From: Lingula anatina
Lineage: Eukaryota; Brachiopoda; Lingulata; Lingulida; Lingulidae
DNA: 29,135 nt
NCBI RefSeq assembly: GCF_001039355.2
Contig: NW_019775553.1
Coordinates: 10,539-39,673 of the forward strand
Reading direction: 5' to 3'
Below are positions 21,901-27,577 of this stretch, in pieces. Position 1 is the first letter of the stretch. Every line of letters begins with the position of its first letter. The position numbers were made by a program, and so were the translations under genes. The notes under the pieces were generated by a model that saw only the letters and a list, made by a program, of their open reading frames with translations, was not told the origin of the DNA and searched no databases.

Positions 21901-24109
21901 TGGATGCGGTGCACTAATACAGATGTGAGACGACATTAAAACTCAGTTGTTTTATTACAATAGAAGGACATTGCAGTTGTCGTTGTTCTGAACATGCAGT
22001 GATATTTCAGCAATAAAACCGTGTTCAAAGACCTACCGTAACAGCAAAAATCCCATGTAATGTTGTGACGTATTTTTATTTTATCATCCGGCCGTGAAAT
22101 ATATAATTTATTCTCCATTGCAGGGAAGGTCTTCGGATAATGTATACAATTCCGACCAGTGGACAATAAAATTTAAACTGTACCACACACAAACTTACCT
22201 ATACTGGCATTGCTATGACAGATTTTCTGGATGCAAGGCAAGTTTTTGATTCCCGATGCTATAATGTTACTATATCTCGTGCAGTTGACCACGTTCTGTT
22301 TTAATTTAATGTTATTATATTAGATCTTCATAAGATTAAAGGTACAGGAGGATTACTGTTGACCTGAAGTTTATCCTTGAAAGAGTTTTTGATCGACTGA
22401 TTTCCTTTCGGGTCACAAATTAGTCTCGAATTTGTCGCCATTCCTGATGTGGGATTTCGATGTTTTTTACATGCGACATTGTTTAATATTTCATGTTTAG
22501 AAGAGTAGTTTGACGATATAATGCTGAGATAAGGCAAAGATAAAGCCGGAAATTAAAATCCCTCTTCGCCGGCATACAGTAGTTTGTACACTTTTCCAAA
22601 GAGAATGTTAACTTTTTAAATTTGGATTTGGATTTGAATAAAGAAAAGAAAGAAAAACTTCGTTTATGGGCTCTCAAACCCAATATAAATATTTTATGAC
22701 ACATAAAGTGCAAGGATATAGCCCATAAGCCTCACTTACCATAATAATATACATTTAGGAATCCTTTTGATCATTCTTCTAAAGTTCTTTATGTACTGTT
22801 TCAGACATTTTCTAATGCTAACACGGACACTAATACTATTGTAAAGAACACCATTGCTCGTCCCTTTTTGTCCAAAGGGCTTCGTATATACACACACGCC
22901 TGGAACAGTGACTACCCGGCTGTGAGGATTGAAGTCTATGGGTATAGATCAGGTAAGGTCATTTTATCCCCGAATGCGGCGGCAAGAACGATTTTTATCT
23001 CAAAGAACGGATCGCAATTGGCAGTTTTAACCCATCGTTATTGTGTTTATGTCACCACTTCAGTAGCTGAGCATGTGCACCTGCCTATAAAATGTTTAAA
23101 TTTGGTCTTAAGGACAAATTATTCTGCCTTGACTTTGTGACTAGTTTCCGTAAGTAACAATGGCTTCAGTGCTTCCATATTGTGACTCCAGGTCTCCAAT
23201 CATATCAGAATCTATCGGACACCAATTGCTCACCCATCAGCGTTACAAGCCAGTGGTTTGAAGGCAATCTGTTTTTGGCGTCAAACTGTCATCGATACGA
23301 CTATGGACTAAACTTTTGGAAATGGAGTTTTCCAAATAGCCGTTTTGAACAAGTCCAACACGTTGACGGGACGAGCAGCTACAGGTATTGCTGGGCAAAT
23401 TAGGTGATGTTTGGAAGCAATAGAAAATAGATGGACAGGCAATGTGATTGCTTCTTCCGTGTTGTTGAATTATAAGAAAGTGCGTGACAGATTATAAGGA
23501 TAAACAAGAGCAACATACTTAAAATTTATGATGGTCATTAGATATATTGATACAACGTTGCGAAGATGAAATATTTCCTACCATCTTTTATATTATACAA
23601 TGAATATGTTAGTGAAAGGTGGTCTTATGATACAGTATTTTACCCATGCACACACAAAGGAAAAACGTTTAAAGTAGAAGTTCGGTAACAGAGTAATAAA
23701 ATAAAACATTTCATTTTATCGCCAACTAGAAGGCCCACTGCAGGCCTTCTGGTATAGTAGGTATCGCCCTGCATGTTGATAATAGAGTTTAAACATATTA
23801 AACGCAAATCAAATTTATTTCAGACACTTCAACTATGGGAACTTCTTCAAAGCAGGAGGGAAACTATTCTATGCTCATCCAGTTGCATCAACTAGTTCGG
23901 GCGACTGGACAACAAACTCCCCTATTTACGTGTACAACAACGGACAGTTCGAGTTCCACGTGGGCATTTCGGGCAGTTCCGCAAGACAGATTACCCCCTT
24001 CAGGCAGGATAAAGAGCAGTTTCTCTTAATGAGTAATTTAAAGCATCCGTCATCCACTTCTAATCCAGAAAAATACACTTATAATAGCTATGTCTATAAG
24101 TGGACCTAA
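9652..24109 (+). CDS. Secreted mosaic protein: PAN, EGF, split EAR propeller, three discoidins, SUEL lectin (21 exons)
   Basis: One gene threaded by eye through 21 exons: 9652-9996, 12440-12575, 13110-13215, 13592-13836, 14105-14301, 14576-14689, 15802-15937, 16318-16517, 16946-17096, 17285-17380, 17678-17829, 18278-18494, 18918-19199, 19512-19723, 20230-20328, 20707-20848, 21450-21679, 22124-22237, 22805-22952, 23192-23384, 23824-24109. The sum is 3801 nt (1266 codons plus TAA) and all 20 junction phases agree. The protein has a signal peptide and no membrane helix in this model, so it is probably secreted. Modules suggest extracellular binding of glycans or surfaces (discoidin, SUEL) on an EAR-repeat scaffold. 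Most modules are bounded by phase-1 introns, the classic exon-shuffling pattern. Not recognised as a named gene. An alternative start at 9571 would add 27 residues. Intron 1 could hide a missed exon, but none is needed for frame. Confidence 0.85.
9997..12439 (+). other. Intron 1 of the mosaic gene
   Basis: A 2.4-kb intron containing a poly-C run near 10387-10399, a poly-T run near 10913-10930 and a 134-bp MITE-like element at 11937-12070. No additional exon with a recognisable domain was found. The open frames at 10892-11161 and 11756-12070 have no domain; the latter runs across the MITE. Confidence 0.6.
11930..12077. mobile_element. 134-bp MITE-like element with TIRs and TSD
   Basis: The element at 11937-12070 begins CTACCCTCTACCAGGG and ends in its inverse. 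The 24-bp terminal inverted repeats (11937-11960 and 12047-12070) match at 22 of 24 positions. It is flanked by a perfect 7-bp direct repeat TGGTTTC (11930-11936 and 12071-12077), the expected target-site duplication. It is too short to encode a transposase, so it would be non-autonomous. Superfamily not assigned. Confidence 0.75.
12440..12575 (+). CDS. Exon 2: end of PAN and EGF-like domain (residues 116-160)
   Basis: The first cysteine (HGVC) probably closes the PAN domain. The remaining six have EGF spacing: C-x5-C-x3-C-x7-C-x-C-x9-C, from SAC to GKEC. The open frame stops two bases past the presumed border. The exon is best ended at 12575, just after the last cysteine codon, with a GC donor (AAAG|GCTAGT). 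A GT alternative (GAAT|GTGATA, ending at 12566) is also phase 1 but would delete the sixth EGF cysteine. Both join exon 3 in frame. Confidence 0.75.
13110..13836 (+). CDS. Exons 3-4: EAR/EPTP blades 1 and 2 (residues 160-277)
   Basis: Exon 3 is 13110-13215 and exon 4 is 13592-13836, joined in phase 2. Two repeats match the EAR/EPTP pattern, in which a hydrophobic 'G..Y(l/i)(a/i)..N' strand is followed by an aromatic 'IY+W' strand and then F/Y..(V/F)Q. Blade 1 carries GEHYIISTN and DIYRWV. Blade 2 carries YEYVQRL, GNRFYFVGTFY and KAFRYAGE. EAR repeats form seven-bladed propellers in extracellular proteins such as LGI1 and TSPEAR. The junction to the inserted discoidin comes right after the blade 2 aromatic strand. 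Confidence 0.75.
14105..15937 (+). CDS. Exons 5-7: discoidin (F5/8C) domain 1 (residues 278-427)
   Basis: Exons 14105-14301, 14576-14689 and 15802-15937 (197, 114, 136 nt; intron phases 1-0-0-1). Hallmarks are AKATNGDISNNRIAV, NAWCSDS, the QYLQVDLGQ strand followed by IVTKVATK, then NQWVTKYQLNY, and at the end PEIVARRIRFVVKEW and MRFEIY. These match the F5/8 type C beta-barrel that binds glycans, lipids or collagen through its loops. Exon 7 has acceptor TTTTTTTAG|ATAATG and donor CGCG|GTGAGA. It is recognised by homology to the third exons of the other two discoidin modules. Confidence 0.85.
14690..15801 (+). other. Intron 6 of the mosaic gene, with probable dispersed repeat
   Basis: A 1.1-kb AT-rich intron. 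The last ~200 bp (about 15597-15790) looks like a dispersed repeat. No coding exon was found in the rest. Confidence 0.5.
15597..15790 (+). repeat. Probable dispersed repeat ('SKSYGLILMKFSG' family)
   Basis: The plus-strand frame reads FVCLIV, then SKSYGLILMKFSGYD and LKVIKFWW. I recall closely similar DNA (AAAAGTTATGGATTGATT followed by GATGAAATTTTCAGG) as a widespread repeat in animal genomes, but cannot check it here. It ends a few bases before the acceptor of exon 7. This is probably repeat DNA, not a gene. Confidence 0.4.
15938..16317 (+). other. Intron 7, with degenerate AATGAAT-rich repeat
   Basis: A 380-bp AT-rich intron. About 16146-16250 is a degenerate microsatellite of AATGAA/AATAAATGA-type units. 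No exon was found. Confidence 0.6.
16318..17380 (+). CDS. Exons 8-10: EAR/EPTP blades 3 and 4 (residues 427-575)
   Basis: Exons 16318-16517, 16946-17096 and 17285-17380 (phases 1-0-1-1). Blade 3 reads EPYQYFQIFGTHW, then GQSVIAVTSYKIDGSN, then KVNVFAW: the EAR 'F..FQ..pTH....G...(l)AV.(N)' signature with its closing aromatic strand. Blade 4 carries SESVLLSVASDS, TRIFKLDNASF and VQALGSG. The reading frame through exons 9 and 10 is fixed because the other frames of exon 10 hit stops. The end of exon 10 (HIIINMDYTFPEDG) begins the next module. I call these EAR by pattern; blade 4 is the more divergent, with an extra CC pair. Confidence 0.6.
16518..16945 (+). other. Intron 8, nothing notable
   Basis: A 428-bp AT-rich intron with borders CCG|GTAGGA and CTAAG|GTACC. 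Contains a G-rich run near 16737-16750. No exon or repeat recognised. Confidence 0.6.
17285..18494 (+). CDS. Exons 10-12: beta-rich 'WEFY...VWR' module (about residues 550-699)
   Basis: Exons 17285-17380, 17678-17829 and 18278-18494. The module reads GEIIGWEFYSEVSDK, LRFQVWRAE, FKLVAQN, then IDERLQVMRGDYFGFTWP and AIPYTM. The alternating 'W.FY', 'F.VWR', 'y.LV.q' and 'v..GD.iGf..p....iPy' strands look like a beta-sandwich. I have an impression of this pattern in invertebrate extracellular mosaics but cannot name a Pfam family with confidence. Two late cysteines (NVCGL, LTCDF) may pair. It sits between EAR blade 4 and the SUEL lectin. Splicing is fully phase-consistent. Confidence 0.7.
17830..18277 (+). 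other. Intron 11, nothing notable
   Basis: A 448-bp intron with borders GTT|GTAAGT and ATTTTAG|ATGCCC. No exon or repeat recognised. Confidence 0.6.
18495..18917 (+). other. Intron 12, with 25-bp tandem repeat
   Basis: A 423-bp intron. It carries two direct copies of a 25-bp unit at 18651-18675 and 18676-18700, differing at one base. No exon found. Confidence 0.75.
18651..18700. repeat. 25-bp tandem duplication
   Basis: Two adjacent 25-bp units (18651-18675, 18676-18700) beginning TCGAATAAATATC and ending AAAACCAC, with one mismatch, in intron 12 of the mosaic gene. Confidence 0.9.
18918..19199 (+). CDS. Exon 13: SUEL-type galactose-binding lectin domain (residues 699-793)
   Basis: A single 282-nt exon bounded by phase-1 introns holds a complete SUEL/rhamnose-binding lectin-type domain. 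It shows VCDGDTVSITCPEGTWI, then DSFYGKTD, STTCEDPDS, YCEGKPTCSVPV, DPCLYVRKYLTVTYRC. These are the family's conserved C.g..l...C, A.YGR-like (here FYGK), C.g+..C.v, DPC and KYL.V.Y.C motifs. Such domains bind galactose or rhamnose in egg lectins, latrophilins and polycystin-like proteins. The Arg of the YGR motif is Lys here, which may alter sugar contact. Confidence 0.93.
   Translation: MTLTPPSLCAMAILSPLPVQREHGFKLKTRSTGKQTQVSVLAVTPIAQHVRIQTLWHMFGATAKANRPVPCLWPPVSTPVCTSGSTLQSLTDA
19200..19511 (+). other. Intron 13, source of a local duplication
   Basis: A 312-bp intron whose last ~100 bp (from about 19408) is duplicated, with the start of exon 14, at 20861-21040. Borders are CATAA|GTAGGT and TTTTAAAG|ATGAGG. 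Confidence 0.8.
19512..20848 (+). CDS. Exons 14-16: discoidin (F5/8C) domain 2 (residues 793-944)
   Basis: Exons 19512-19723, 20230-20328 and 20707-20848 (212, 99, 142 nt; phases 1-0-0-1). A canonical start, LGMQSGAISDSSITAS, is followed by WGRLHHN, GEAWCA, NEYIQVDLGTTRMVTRI, then the middle exon VTGYNVNISEDGSSFTC. The last exon shows ADGVTVQ, VPARYVRLVATQW and MQFEVYGYN. This is the most typical of the three discoidin copies. Its first exon was partly duplicated downstream (20983-21048). Confidence 0.93.
19724..20229 (+). other. Intron 14, nothing notable
   Basis: A 506-bp AT-rich intron starting TTG|GTAATT with TA-rich stretches near 19740-19835. No exon found. Confidence 0.6.
20329..20706 (+). 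other. Intron 15, nothing notable
   Basis: A 378-bp intron with borders CCAG|GTAGGA and TATCAG|GAGTTT. No exon or repeat recognised. Confidence 0.6.
20861..21048 (+). pseudogene. Truncated duplicate of intron 13 end plus start of discoidin exon 14
   Basis: From 20861 the DNA closely repeats 19408-19570: the last ~100 bp of intron 13, its acceptor, and the first ~60 bp of exon 14. The copy has an intact acceptor (TTTTTAAAG|ATGAGG) and encodes DEDRALGVQSGLISDSPE before homology stops. A possible donor (AAAG|GTCAAT, at 21048) would make a 66-nt phase 1-1 exon that could be included without a frameshift. The copy lacks the rest of a discoidin fold, so it is most likely a dead remnant. Use as a cassette exon remains possible. 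Confidence 0.8.
21049..21449 (+). other. Rest of intron 16
   Basis: After the duplicated exon fragment the intron holds a 9-bp direct repeat CTGCCTTTA (21037-21045 and 21207-21215) flanking about 160 bp of unrelated DNA. That may be an insertion that broke the duplicate. No further exon is recognised before the acceptor at 21449. Confidence 0.5.
21450..22952 (+). CDS. Exons 17-19: discoidin (F5/8C) domain 3 (residues 944-1108)
   Basis: Exons 21450-21679, 22124-22237 and 22805-22952 (230, 114, 148 nt; phases 1-0-0-1). It reads YPLGVASGAIPDAALSDNG, HGRLHFETPG, NNYLQIDLSQFYIVTGVATQ, then DQWTIKFKLYH, and finally GLRIYTHAWNSDYPAVRIEV with YGYRS. Intron 18 has a GC donor (TGCAAG|GCAAGT at 22238), a well-formed GC-AG intron supported by phase and by alignment to the other discoidin modules. 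The first exon carries an unusual Cys-Cys pair (HGCCPPK). Confidence 0.92.
21680..22123 (+). other. Intron 17, with (GA)n microsatellite
   Basis: A 444-bp intron with an imperfect GA repeat at about 21811-21838. No exon found. Confidence 0.7.
22238..22804 (+). other. Intron 18, GC-AG type
   Basis: A 567-bp intron beginning GCAAGT, the preferred GC-donor context, and ending TTTCAG. No exon or element recognised inside. Confidence 0.75.
23192..24109 (+). CDS. Exons 20-21: EAR/EPTP blades 5-7 and C-terminus (residues 1108-1266)
   Basis: Exons 23192-23384 and 23824-24109, joined in phase 2, ending in TAA at 24107-24109. Blade 5: YQNLSDTN, WFEGNLFLASNC, LNFWKW. Blade 6: RFEQVQHVDG, GGKLFYAHPVAS, SPIYVYN. 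Blade 7: GQFEFHVGIS, KEQFLLMSNL, SYVYKWT. Each shows the EAR hydrophobic 'LfLAsN' strand and closing aromatic strand. The protein ends directly after the last aromatic strand, which fits closure of a propeller with N-terminal blades. Intron 20 (23385-23823) contains a 10-bp hairpin. Confidence 0.85.
23385..23823 (+). other. Intron 20, with hairpin
   Basis: A 439-bp intron. At 23726-23752 an inverted repeat (core AGAAGGCC / GGCCTTCT, 7-nt loop, extended by a wobble and a C-G pair) could form a hairpin. No exon found. Confidence 0.65.
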
Positions 24110-24129
24110 AAAGACCTACATCTACTACC

Positions 24130-24184
<55 letters not shown>

Positions 24185-24529
24185 GTACCAAAGTAAAGTA
24201 TTCAATAGTTTTGTTACAGACAACTAGCGGATCCATTGGTCAGTGTACATCATGTACGTTACATCATCTCTATCTATCTATGTATCAGTGGACCTGGCTA
24301 TAAAGACATTCGCCATAGTTTCTCTCTTTCTCTCCGTCACAATCGTCAGCATTTGCCTCTGCTCATGGTGTACACTTGTCAAAAAAACTAAGCATATATT
24401 AAACTCTCTTTCAACCTTTCTCCATTATGACATCTCTTTCATAAAGAGTAAGAAATAATGAAATCGCCTGAAGTTGTATAAAAAAACGTTATTTTTTTAG
24501 TACTGTGTACTTGCTTGTTTGTGAATAAA
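24110..24529 (+). other. 3' UTR of the mosaic gene with (TA)n tract and poly(A) signal
   Basis: Follows the stop codon. It contains a TA dinucleotide run at about 24134-24181 and a canonical AATAAA at 24524-24529, the most likely polyadenylation signal. An open frame here encodes one hydrophobic stretch followed by basic residues (see findings), but the simplest reading is untranslated sequence. Confidence 0.6.
24134..24181. repeat. (TA)n microsatellite
   Basis: A pure TA run of roughly 48 bases, 25 bp past the mosaic-gene stop codon and inside the inferred 3' UTR. Confidence 0.95.
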
Positions 24530-24630
24530 ACGCATAAAAATAAGCCTTGTACTTAAACTTTTAGTCGCTGCAACTACACGTATGCTAACGTAACATAGGA
24601 CACATCCGGCATAGCCCACATATAGAATAT

Positions 24631-24916
24631 CTTTCCAGGGCCGTAGCCTGGGCAAACTGCCAGGGGGGGCAGTAAGCGGACACGAGGGGGCTAAGCCACC
24701 AAGGGGGGGGGTGTCCCCCTCCCACGGTGTGGAAAATTTTTAAAAACTGTATGTATAATACTGCATTCTGGTGCATTTTAACTGTTATTTATTGCTCAAT
24801 CAGAAGTCAGAAATTGCCATTATTTTTTGCACCTCANAGGGTGTGGTGTGTAAAATTCCAAATTCCAGGGGGGTCAGCGGCCCCCCCTGCCCCCCGGAGG
24901 CTACGGCCCTGCTTTC
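24631..24916. mobile_element. 276-bp non-autonomous TIR element (hAT-like ends)
   Basis: The element at 24636-24911 starts CAGGGCCGTAGCC and ends with its inverse (GGCTACGGCCCTG), with G-rich and C-rich subterminal blocks that are also roughly inverse. It is flanked by a 5-bp direct repeat CTTTC (24631-24635 and 24912-24916). CAGGG ends are typical of hAT elements, but an 8-bp duplication would then be expected, so the superfamily is uncertain. There is no transposase. It carries an ambiguous base (N) at 24837. Confidence 0.75.
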
Positions 24917-26400
24917 CAAATGTTGGAGCCGCTGTGAGTCCCTGCAGAGTATTTGATATGTTCCTCTGTTAGATGGCATTTATATCAATGAGGGAAAAAC
25001 GTGGTTGTATGACCATTGCGATTGAAGCACATCTTCAAATACGAGCTGAATACTTTAAAATGTCGGAAGATTGCTTTTTAACAGAGGGATTTTCAAGGTC
25101 TTTTCATAAGTCATATATTTACTTTCATAATTTCAAATTAAAATTCTTACTCTATAAAATGCTTGCCTATGTAACGCTTTTTTCGAGATCAGGAGGTCAG
25201 ATGTGGGAAAATGTGGAATACAATATTACAAGCCCTTACAACAGACTTAAATTTTACCCAAAGGCTACACGAGCACCCGGTACTTCGCGGCACGATTCTT
25301 TCAACATTCCGAGTTGGAACAGTGATAACTGTACTTACTGGGGTCGATTTAGACGATTAGTTTTTATCAATAAGAACCATAAGTTCATGGTTCCAGTGAA
25401 TTGAATTTTCTGATGTTTTAGTGATAGGCCTAGTAATAACTTAATTTGGAACAAAAATAATAGTAAAACAGCTACGCTAAGCTCTTGTCACAAGAGCATC
25501 ACCAGGCTGAATGTCCACAGGTCGTTGGGTATTGGTAGACCTGTGAACGATTCTCACTCGGGGAAGTAATTGGCGGAATGATCTCGTTAGACATTGGGGG
25601 TGGGAGGAAGAGTCCACGGCCATGGGTGAACATTGTCTTGTAGGCCTAGGATGGAAGTCAAAGGACACATCCAAAAACAGGCCCCACATTGAACTGATTT
25701 TTTTTTTCTAAAGACGGCAAGGAGCGGTAAGATGATATATATGCCATGTATTAGGACAAGGACTAGACAGAATGTCAGATCATGCTAGATTTTTGGGGAA
25801 AATTGAGGAAATATTTTATGTATTTTTGTCACCCCTACCTTTGTTCCCCATTCAGCCAGTGTTAGACGTTAGGAGGCCAACTTCTACTGCATATGCTTTG
25901 GAAGATACATTGTATCAGTTTGTCTGATTAATTGTATTTCCCATATTGCACGCAGCCGTGACCTAAAATTTCTTTGCCTACCTCAAATGAACATACCAGT
26001 AACTGTGCTTTGGAAAATCCTTCAATCAGAATTTAAACTGCGCATTCATGCCTAGTTCCTTTTTTTATTATGTGACAAATTTCAAGTTCTAATGGGTTTA
26101 TTTAGGGGATGTGTAGCCTAGGATCCAAGATACAGAATCCATTGTGTAGCAGAGTAATTTTGGAATTTTCATGCTGCAGATCCACTGACATACCTTTGAA
26201 CCCTCACATATAAAAAAGGCGATATCTTTATCGAAAAAAAAAAAAGAAAAAACTTAACAGACAAAATTCCTGAATCAACATCTTATGCACTGCACTAACA
26301 GCAAAGAAGTGTCAGCACGGCGACAATTACGACAACTGGGTGATATTAAAGTGTTTATGCGAGCTATCTGTCTTCCGTTCGAGGCTCGTGTGTCCTCTCC
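24917..26400. other. Intergenic, with two unexplained open frames
   Basis: Mostly AT-rich DNA without a recognised gene. Two stretches stand out. One is a plus-strand frame ending at 25404 whose last ~60 residues faintly recall an EAR blade. The other is a more GC-rich segment at 25477-25689 with a 70-codon minus-strand frame of unknown nature. A poly-A run lies near 26236-26253. Confidence 0.4.
25190..25404 (+). pseudogene. Possible EAR-like exon remnant
   Basis: The frame reads YNRLKFYPKA, then SFNIPSWNSDNC and RRLVFINKNHKF, followed by a stop. Compared with EAR blade 1 of the upstream gene (DIPTLYSYDSC, then YIISTN), the arrangement of 'NIPS...C' and a hydrophobic strand ending in N is similar. 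The closing aromatic strand is missing and no clear splice acceptor was assigned. It could be the relic of a duplicated exon, or chance. Confidence 0.25.
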
Positions 26401-26748
26401 TCGCACCGAGTGTCCTTATTTAGCTCTGCTCTACGTCGCCAGATCCGCTCTCCGTATTCACAGGTCGAAGCTCCTTGTGTAACTGTGTGGGTATATACAG
26501 TAGTCGTAGAAAGGTGTGTAGGTGAGTCCGCACCCTCTCACGTCGTGGCTCGAACTGCTCTTAGTCTAATCATTTACTGCACTCCCGCCAGGTGGTGTAA
26601 GGCTCGTCTCCGTAGTTCAGGGAGTGCTTCCGGGACAATCACAACAATATCAACAATGGATACTAGTTTCATATCGACAACCGTTTACTGGTACTTAACC
26701 GATGAACCAACAACGCTCGCAGGTTTGTCGGAGAGCGACTAGGGAAAG
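26400..26748 (+). other. Probable 5' UTR exon of the Tat-SF1 homologue, with uORF
   Basis: A less AT-rich, CpG-containing stretch ending in a good donor (GGAAAG|GTAATT, exon end 26748). It is followed by an ~810-bp intron and a plausible acceptor (TTGTTAAAG|GCAATA, about 27566) just before the Tat-SF1 start codon. A 28-codon upstream ORF with a favourable context (CAACAATGG) runs 26656-26742 and stops 6 nt before the donor. The transcription start is not determined; 26400 is only an approximate left limit. Confidence 0.45.
26656..26742 (+). CDS. Short upstream ORF (28 codons)
   Basis: Begins MDTSFISTT in a strong Kozak-like context (CAACAATGG) and ends in TAG at 26740-26742, just inside the inferred 5' UTR exon. 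No similarity recognised. If this exon is the Tat-SF1 leader, the uORF could dampen translation of the main frame. Otherwise it is a chance frame. Confidence 0.25.
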   Translation: MDTSFISTTVYWYLTDEPTTLAGLSESD

Positions 26749-27577
26749 GTAATTTTTATCTCACTTAGTAAATGCACACTGAAACGATAAAACCTCACAA
26801 ATATACTACTAGCGAACCTCAATAATATGTTGTAAGGAAAAAATCTGCATTGTTTGGAAAATACCAATTATGAAGGCGTAATCTTGAATCTGAATACTGC
26901 GACGGTTTCAGTTAAACATGCATTATGAGGCGAACTAAAGCTATACTTCATTCTTACAGTAATTCATTCCTACGGTGTCTTATACTTTAACATTGGAGGG
27001 ACGGTGGGAGTTGAATATCAGAGGGATATTAAGAATGAGTTATGTGGTAATTTCCCATTGGACATGAACTGCCACAGTGATAGAGATACAGTCATCTACC
27101 ATCGTCAAATACTGATACTAAATAAATAATAAATAGTTACCTCAGTTTTTGGCTTAACATGTGGTGAGCATGAAAACCCTACAAACTGAGGGAACTACTA
27201 CTGCCTCTGCTTACCACAGTAAGGCTTAATGGCAGGCTTAGTAAAAACGAGAGGTTGAGAAAAGCCCAGTAGCCTGTCAGATGCAATGTTACCCCCCCCC
27301 AAAAAAAAAAAAAAGACTAGAAAACACAATGCGAAAAAGCTATGTGCACTCCGACCTGCATGGTAAGGCTATAAATTGAAGCAACAACTTTTGTATCAGC
27401 TACAGTGTACATACCTTGAAAACTCATAAGGTTGATAGTTGAAACCCCTCTTTCTGTGACAATTGAGACAAATCATTATCTATCAACAATTTTAGCAATT
27501 TTGCATTCATTATTGCCAATGTAGAGGAGTTACAAATAAATGCTTTCCCCTTTTTACTTGTTAAAGGCAATAATATA
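26749..27577 (+). other. Inferred 5' UTR intron of the Tat-SF1 homologue
   Basis: An AT-rich stretch between the inferred leader exon and the coding start. It contains a poly-C/poly-A junction tract at about 27291-27314. No coding exon recognised. The last ~12 bases before the ATG are probably exonic leader. Confidence 0.45.
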
